Of a stretch of DNA of 64,000 nucleotides, positions 56,890-64,000 are shown piece by piece. Within the stretch, counting starts at the first letter, position 1. Each line of letters begins with the position of its first letter. Source of the DNA: Gigaspora rosea (Eukaryota > Glomeromycota > Glomeromycetes > Diversisporales > Gigasporaceae); NCBI GenBank assembly GCA_003550325.1, contig QKWP01000100.1, positions 182,348-246,347 on the forward strand, in the 5' to 3' direction. The position numbers were made by a program, and so were the translations under genes. Under the pieces are notes generated by a model. It was not told the origin of the DNA and ran no database searches. It saw nothing but the letters and a program-made list of their open reading frames with translations.

Positions 56890-59800
56890 CTCTCTTCTCG
56901 CTTGTGATATTTTTAAGTAAACTCAGATTGAAGAAGGTGGAAATTATCTTTCTCTCTAATGTTCTTAACTTATAAGCATCATTGGGTAATTGTTCATGAA
57001 TATAGTATGGGCCTTTACACTTCAGGGTGAATTTCTCGCTCCGGAAGTATCTTTTTTGGGCTTCTTCAAAAGAACCCTATCTCCTATTTTGAAACCGGGG
57101 CTGGCACGGGACTTTTGATCATGATGAATTTTAATTTTTTCCTGTTTTTGCTGAATATTACGAATTGCTTGGTTTTTAGCTAAGGGCACTTCATTTACTA
57201 ATTCATAGATCCTTTGTATTATTGTTCCTTCTAACAGCTCGCTACTTTGGCTTGGATAAATAGGCTGTTTGGCTTCTCAGCCATATACAAGAAAAAATGA
57301 GAAACTTTTGGTAGTGGAATTTCGGGTAGTATAATATGCAAAGAGGATAGAGGGGAGAAACAAATCACAATTTACCATGTTTCAGACTATCTTTACTAAT
57401 GCTTCACACATAGTTCAGTTGAAATGTTCAACTAAGCCATTGGTACAGGGTGATATAGGGTCGAAAAATATTGTTTTATGTTTAATTTTTCTAGCAGCAG
57501 CCTAATGACATTATTTTGAAATGGGTACCACAGTTAGACAAAATTCGGTTGGGGCATTTATGCCAGCAGATAATATTGGTATATAGGAAATCAGCTACAG
57601 TTGGAGTATTCACTTTTTCGACTGCACGTGCCTTGGGCCAATGTATCATATAATCTGTTGAACTAGAATATATTGATTCAATTGGGGTGTTCGGGTCAGG
57701 GGGCCAATAAAGTCTAACCCAATTCAATAAAAAGGAGCAGAAACTGGAATAGGATGCAGTAGACCATGTGAATAAGGTCGAGTCCGCTTTTGGCAATCCT
57801 CACATGCTTGGGCATACTCCCTTATATTCTGATACATTTGTGGCTAAAAATTATATATTACGGACTTTTTCAAACATTATTCTTTATTAAAGTGTTCTCC
57901 AAGCGGGTGCGTATAAATTAAAAACAAATCTGGATCAATTTTGTATGACTGTAAGACATGTAACAAGTTTCCTTCCTTCTTCATGTCTTTCTTATAGAAG
58001 AGACCTTCTTTAACTTCATAGAACTTACACTTTTTTAATGAACTTTTCCTTCTGCTTTTCATTAAGTGCCATCAGTAGTCACTGGGTTTCAAGGTACTGT
58101 TTTAAGTAATTATAATGCATGGGATCCATAGTACTAAATATGATTATCAGTAAATTTGGGTTTTTTTTATTACTACTACTATAAGTATCAGTTGGTATGT
58201 ATATATGAAAACCTTAAAGAAATGCTTAGGGATATGATGAATTATTGGTAATATGCGTAGTGCCAGAACACTAGACAGGATTTTAACACTCTAAACCGGA
58301 TTTAAAGATTTTTTTTTTACTAAATTTTTTTTTCTTTTATTTCTGTAGACAATTTGGATCTTTTTTTTCAGGCAGCTCTGGGTATCTAGATAACGCATCG
58401 GCATTATTATGAGTTTTTCCATGACGGTGAATAATATCGAAATTGTATGGTTGCATTCGAAGCACCAATCTAGCTTGACAGCCGGTTAAAGAAGTTTGCA
58501 GTCATTTTAATGCTGCATGATCTGTGACAACTACGAAGGGGTCCAGGCCAAGGTAATATTTAAAATGTTCTATGGCTTACAAAACAGCCAAGCACTCGAG
58601 TTCAGTGGTGGTGTAATTTTTCCAAGCTGGAATTAATTCATAGCTTGCATATGCCATGGTATACTTCTGCCCTTGGTTTTCTTTTTGAGCCAAAATGGTA
58701 TGCAGACCAAAACCAAATGCATCTATATGCACAATGATAGTTTTATTGAAGTTGGGGTAACGGAGGACAGGTGCGTCAACCAATAATTTTTTTAATTTTT
58801 TAAAAAAAATTTTATGTTCGTTTTTCCACTCAAACTTCACATTTTTTTTAGTAAATTATAAAGAGGACAGGCAATCGAGGTGAAATTTGGAATGAACTTC
58901 CTATAGTAGGAAGCTAATCCTATAAGTTCATGAAGCTGACATACGTTCATGGGGTGGGGAAATTCTGGACCTTGTTGACTTTCCTTCATCAGGGTGAAAA
59001 CCGTCACAGCCAACTACATGACCCAAAAACTGTAGCTCTAGTTTTAAAAATGAAGATTTATCTTTATCAATATTTAATTTAAGACTTACGACTCTTAATT
59101 TTTCCAAAATGACAAACAGGTAGTGCAGGAGTTTAGAGAAGAAGGCGGAGTCGACTATGATATCGTCGAGGTAAACCATGCCAAATTTTTTAATGATATC
59201 GGCCAGTACACAGTTCATCAGATACTGGAATGTTGTGGGTGCGTTACAGATACCAAATGGTATCACCAAAAATTCATAGGTACCAAATGTTGCTACAAAA
59301 GTGGTCTTTTCTTGATCAGTTTCTTTTATATGGACTTGCCAATAGCCCAACATAAGATCGAGAGAGGAAAAACACGAGGCATGGCCAGAAACTTCGAGTA
59401 AATCATGATCCTCGGGAGCGGAAAAGCATCCTTTTCATGAACGAGTTCAATTTCTGGTAGTTTATTCACATTTTTAATTACCACCTTTTTTTAGCACAAC
59501 TACAATAGGGGCAGCCCAAGGGCTTTTCGATTCTCTTACTAACCCTTTTTCTTTAAGCTGATCAATCTTTTTCTGGATAAATTCTTGTACAGACGGGTGG
59601 CACAGTACGGAGCTTGCTTTATCGGGGTGGTATTTCTGGTGTCAATCTCATGGGTGATCATGGTTGTTGGTCCAAGGTCAATTCATGCTTCTTGCAAAAT
59701 TGGCCTTTTTCTTACTTAATATATTCAAGGCGGCTTCCTTTTCCTCGGGGTCTAGAGGGGCTTCGGCAAGATTTTTCTCTAGCTTTTGTTCCAGGAATTC

Positions 59801-61495
59801 TTCTTCGAGTCTGTTTTATGGTACGGAATCTCTTTTATATTGGCAAGGTATATAGCAGGACTCTGATAGTCCTTTTATGGTTTTCATACAAGGTATATTC
59901 AGGAACTTCTTCGGCAAAATATCATTCTGCTTCCTCTAAAACTTCATCCTTGTATTCAAATTCATCAAACATATCTTCACTTTCGGGAGGTCTCTGTAGG
60001 CTCAGCTGGGGTTCTCCATTAGTAACTATCAGGATTTCACTTGTTTTTCCTTCATAAGTTATATATAACCTTTTTTCCACAAAGTGTAGCCGGCATGTGC
60101 TTTAACAACCAATCCATGCTAAGTAACAACAGAACATCCGTGGACTCAAGTACTTGGACCGTGGTGGGTATCATCATATCTCGTATAGCTAATTTTAAAT
60201 TAGTTATTTTACCTAGGGCTCCTTCTCATGTTCCATTTGAGGTTACAACTATGGTAGATGAAGGTTCATCTATTTTTAAACCCAACTTTAACATCAAGTT
60301 TTTCAACATTAAACTTACGACGGCACCGGAGTTAAGCACGGCAACTACAGGTTTTTCCTTAACTCACACATAGTAGCAGGCACAGTGGTATGGTCATTAT
60401 TTGTATTATCAACAAAATTTGTCTCCATATTTTTTAGGGGCAGGGTAGGTTTGGCAATCAAGGGTCTTCGTAAAGCTTGGGCCAGGTTACGGTGCTGATT
60501 TGGGTATTGTAAAAGTTGTCCTATAGTGGTACTCACTATTATATTTAATATATCTTGGGCTACATTATATGGGTCCAACTGATCAATAACCAAGGGACCT
60601 CTTTTCTTCTAGGGCGGGCCAGGGTTGCTTCAATTACTGGTTGTACAGGTTCATCAATTAGTGCTACTACTGGGGCATCAATAGCAGGCTAATTGGTCAC
60701 CGGTTAGTTGGTCACAGGTGGGTTAGTCACAGGTTGTCTTGTTCTCAATCTTTCTTTCACCTGACTTTCTGATTTCTTTTAATTCAGGCAGGGCCTTTGG
60801 GTCGAATATAGTTGGTGTCGAGAAAGCGGGAGCACATATGCATCTTTTTCTTCTGGATAATAACTGATATGATCCAAGTCACATAGATTCACGCTTCTTT
60901 GTTAAGACACAGTTCGGTCAGGTTGGGTATCCGGTTCATTTCTCGAACCTTGGTTTGGGTTAGACAGCGGGTTTTGGTTCAAATTTCAATCTGCAGTGGG
61001 CATATTTCTACCGGTAGCTCTTTCGGACATGCAATCACATAAAATGTGTCTGTGTTCTCTACAGGTATAACAGATCAATCGGGCACAATTGTAGTTATTA
61101 TTTGGATATAGGTCATTATGACCACTGTTACTATTGTTATTATTACGGGGTCGATTTTCAGTCATTTCTACATGAGCAGCAAGAGCAGTAAGAATTTTCT
61201 CATAATTTGTTGGCATGGCTTGCATTTGTTGATTTAATTTTTAAATCTATTTCAAGCTTATTTTGTTGGATCCTTTCATTATTTTTCTCCTGATAATATC
61301 CACCAGCTTCTATCTTTCTTGTACCAATTATGGCTTTTTCGATATTTCGTAGCTCAACAACACTCAACCACGAGGCGATTTTTGGTTTCAATCCTCCCAA
61401 AAATATTTGTACAACATACGTTGGGGCAGGCGGTTGTCAGGGTCTACTCTACACAACAATTTTTTAAAACTATAGGCCTCAAACTATATATAAAA
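56890..61495 (-). mobile_element. Degenerate Ty3/gypsy retrotransposon, gag-pol, no LTRs seen
   Basis: On the minus strand, in order: gag remnants (61495-61200; FKKLLCRVDPDNRLP, GGLKPKIASW); a zinc knuckle CYTCREHRHILCDC near 61020-61060; aspartic protease with NSGA at 60326-60337 where DSGA is expected; reverse transcriptase (HEIDTRNTTPIKQ near 59640, GYWQVHIKETDQEKT, VYLDDIIVD within 58928-59353); RNase H (58577-58840, VHIDAFGFGLHTILAQK); integrase zinc domain and core (58062-57491; DYMIHWPKARAVEK, RILSNCGTHF); and a C-terminal GDRVLL...GPYYIHEQLPNDAYKLRT (about 57250-56890). Many stops and shifts; the gag 5' end is cut near 61495. The gag-PR-RT-RH-IN order is that of Ty3/gypsy. Confidence 0.85.
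58928..59353 (-). pseudogene. Reverse transcriptase segment of the gypsy element
   Basis: The longest surviving pol frame (141 codons). It holds GYWQVHIKETDQEKTTF, FGICNAPTTFQYLMN and the catalytic YLDD box, then the LGHVVGCDG segment that leads to RNase H. The first catalytic Asp region upstream is interrupted by stops. Confidence 0.85.
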
Positions 61496-61544
61496 TAATT
61501 TTTTTAGTAATATATTAAGATTTTTCAAAATCTTAGTTATTTAT
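61496..61544. other. AT-rich junction between gypsy remnant and LTR-like element
   Basis: Marks the truncation point of the gag-encoding region. No feature of its own. Confidence 0.3.
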
Positions 61545-61757
61545 TGTCTGGAGCATAGCATAGAACAATTTGTTTTTATGTCTGTAATTGATTCTCACAG
61601 TCATGTTCTTATCTATGAATTTTGTCTGTTTATTTCTGTCTTATGTTTGGCTATAAATCACAATATGTTTGATTAACAATATTATATGGGCCTGTCTATT
61701 TACTTCCACAATGCTAATTGGTTAATTTTCTAATTATTAATTAGTAAGCTCCAGACA
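61545..61757. mobile_element. 213-bp solo-LTR-like element
   Basis: Begins TGTCTGGAGC and ends with its exact inverse GCTCCAGACA, the TG...CA form of LTRs. No target duplication is visible (TTTAT against CACAA). Could instead be a small TIR element, or a terminal repeat of the neighbouring DIRS-like element. Confidence 0.45.
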
Positions 61758-61989
61758 CACAATGCTATGCATTGCCTAGTAGATTACTTGGAGCTGTAGT
61801 AAAATGCGTAAAGTTTTATGCTATAATAGATATAGTGAATTAGAGGCAATAGGAATGAGACAAGAATATTTACTTAATAACCAAAGCATTAGAAAATATG
61901 AACTGGTTAAAAAGAAATCTGGCAAAATAAATGGCAAGCTAGTATGAAAGCTAGCTTAAGTAAAGGCTATGTTTGTAGATACATTAACA

Positions 61990-63830
61990 ATAGAATAGTC
62001 TAGAAGGTATATGGAACACAAAGCAGCTAGAAACTGGTTAAAGTATTCAGTTCTTTAAAAATAGCACAGTTGGAAGCTTTGGCAACAATGAGAGTACTAG
62101 AGTCATTTGTGGATTTGTCAAGATATTCTTGGTAATACTGTTTATAGATAGCAAAACAGTATTGAGAACAGTAGTTTATAAGGAAAGATGTCAATAGCAA
62201 AAAATATTGTGAGGTTCCTGTGGAAGTTTTGTACAAAAATTAATATAGATATTTGAAATTAGGTAGGTTCCAAGCAAAGAGAATCTAGCGGATTATTTAA
62301 CAAAAGTATGGGATTTGGGCAACTGGCAATTAAGCAACCAGGTATTTACAGAGTTGAAGACCAATTGGGAACCAGTATCAATAGATTAGTTTGCGAATTA
62401 TTTTATACCAAAAAAATAATTTAATAGTTATTATTTTTGCCCAATTCTGAAGCAGTCAATTGCTTTATACAGAATTGGACAGAGAAAAAGAATTATGCAT
62501 ACAATCTCTTTGGCATGTATATCAAGTATTAATACATAGTCATGAATGCAGAGCTTGGTTATTTCTAATTTTTTAGTATAGATCTCAGCACTATAGTAGC
62601 CAATGTTTTTTGAAGCACCCAAAGAAGTAGTAGAATTACTACTAGCAAAGGAGATCATTATTCCAGGACCATTGAGGCAGAGAGAACCATTCAAAAATCT
62701 GGCTTAAAAACTATTAGCAACAAAAATAGAATAGGAATATATTGATTAAACAAGAAATGATTTGGCATATTGTGCAATTAATAAAAGTTATAAGAAGAGG
62801 CTTGTTAAAGCACAACAATTGTTTGAATGTTTTTGTAGTTGGATGAAAGGTGCAGCCTGTCTAGCAAGTATTGATATAATTAAGACTTTTGAAAGTAGTT
62901 AGAACTGGCAAAGATGTTAACACAGGTATTTGAATATATTAAAGCAATAGATAGAATGCATAGAGAGAAAGAGTTAAGTAATCTAGTAGAGGATTTCAGA
63001 ATAAAAAAAGTAACCAAAGACATCAAGTTGTTGAAAACAAAAGACCATGATACAGAATGGCCACAGGACCTCTAGGACTCGAAGAACTCTGATATAACTC
63101 AGAGGTTACTAAAAAAAAATTTTGCATAGAAATTCATCAAACATTGCATTTTTATATAGTAAATTTTTTTTAAATTTTGGTCTATTTTATACACCTATTT
63201 GGCTGATATTATACAAACTTAGATCTGAGTTGTATAAGAGTTCTTCGGGGTCCTGGACCCTTCCCTTTGTAGACTCTCAAGTGGTACTATGATGATCCTC
63301 TTATGAAAATAGATCTGATTATGTGGTTTAGAGATCTGGATCTGGTGGCAATAGAGTTTTGTACTATAAGAAGATCAGAAGAGTTGTGTAAATTGAGATT
63401 GAAGGATGTAGAGAAAAAATCAGATCTGGTATGGTTGAGAATTAAAAAAGCAAAGAATAACCCCCTTTGTGAATAGGAGGTTTGTACTAGTTGAGCCTGT
63501 AGAAAGTAGATTTTGTCCAGTAAGGTTACTAGAAAAATATTTGAGAGTTAGACATATACAGCAGATGATAAGCCCTTATTTTTGACAATCAAGAGTAGGG
63601 AAATATTAGTGGCAGCAATTTTTAGCACTGATAAAGTATATAACTAAATATGTGAAAGTTAGAGGTGTTTTACATTATATAGTTTAAGAACAGGTAGTGC
63701 CACAGTGGCTATGAGAGGAGGATATTATTAACACAGATAATAACTATTAGTAGTTGGGATTCAAAGTAGTTATACTATAACTGAGAGCAGTGGAGACTAT
63801 GAAGAAAAGGACCTTAATTAAAATAGGTTT
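61990..63830 (+). mobile_element. Decayed DIRS-like retroelement: RNase H end and tyrosine recombinase
   Basis: In plus orientation: RNase H patches (LATMRVLESFVDLSRYSW, FIDSKTVLRTVVYK), then 62267-62389 VPSKENLADYLTKVWDLGNW...NWEPVSID, and FNSYYFCP / NSEAVNCFIQNW near 62420-62490. This is the RT-RNase H tail typical of DIRS or Ngaro elements. Further on: IIPGPLRQREPFKN, TRNDLAYCAINKSYKK...CSWMKG (core-binding region), then 63303-63476 FRDLDLVAIEFCTIRRSEEL (catalytic Arg region of a tyrosine recombinase) and YSLRTGSATVAMRGG (second Arg box, His replaced by Tyr). At the expected nucleophile, the frame ending LRAVETM has TAA. Many TAG codons stand where Trp is expected. Dead element. Confidence 0.7.
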
Positions 63831-64000
63831 TTACAGTTTATATATAAAAGTGCTAATTAAGAGTTATAAATTATATATATATGAGCAAAACAGAGAAAAA
63901 GAATACAATTTGATTCTCTTAATGATTCCATATAGTGTTTCTGTAGTTGTTTTTTCATTGTTATGCAAGATGATCAAGTAACAAAATGAAAATGCTATAA
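63831..64000. other. Right edge of window, no gene recognised
   Basis: AT-rich sequence after the recombinase remnant. The 63-codon frame at 63790-63981 has no recognisable motif. Confidence 0.3.

Noticed and set aside
1-64000. tRNA, rRNA and other structured RNA genes
   Set aside because: No cloverleaf, A/B-box pair or rRNA-like segment was found by eye; a dedicated tRNA or covariance search could still find one.

Overview
The window looks like accessory, transposon-rich DNA from an AT-rich fungal genome, most likely an arbuscular mycorrhizal fungus (Glomeromycotina, Rhizophagus-like). The evidence is: very AT-rich intergenic DNA; short AT-rich GT..AG introns; tyrosine-kinase-like (TKL) kinases joined to Sel1 repeats; TTAGGG-type motifs; and a dense mix of hAT-type MITEs, MULE, Ty3/gypsy and DIRS-like remnants. 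The organism is inferred, not proven. No tRNA, rRNA or CRISPR array was seen.

Left part (1-12 kb). A BED-type zinc-finger ORF runs off the left edge beside a hAT-like terminus. A broken zinc-ribbon-like gene lies near 1.1 kb. Copy A of a pseudokinase-TPR-LRR gene is on the minus strand (4.55-7.98 kb); it has about 22 leucine-rich repeats and several frameshifts.

Sel1/kinase locus (12.1-17.0 kb, plus strand). An intact 582-residue Sel1-repeat protein is followed by a kinase with all the usual active-site motifs. The kinase splices into a second Sel1 array whose 3' end is decaying. These may be one gene or two.

Copies B and C (19.4-33.9 kb, minus strand). Copy B is a truncated kinase broken by a MITE that itself holds a hAT element, and by a 3.2 kb LTR-type insertion that contains a satellite array. 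A short LRR fragment and copy C follow; C is the best preserved copy (five exons, 12 LRR units). In all three copies the catalytic HRD motif reads NLG. The three copies and their flanks form a segmental direct triplication.

Middle part (35-45 kb). A 3.2 kb inverted-repeat-bounded block holds amplified exon-intron units and a dead Sel1-kinase gene. It abuts a MULE transposase pseudogene, itself split by a 2 kb insertion, and an LTR fragment related to the one in copy B.

Right part (45-64 kb). More hAT MITEs, a pseudogene of a repetitive family interrupted by a 530 bp foldback, a second MULE remnant, a degenerate Ty3/gypsy element (minus strand), a possible solo LTR and a decayed DIRS-like retroelement with a tyrosine recombinase (plus strand).

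Only the 12.1-16.8 kb genes and perhaps copy C look capable of making protein. The rest is a record of duplication, insertion and decay. Gene models, splice sites and family names come from reading the sequence and from recalled family features, without database searches.
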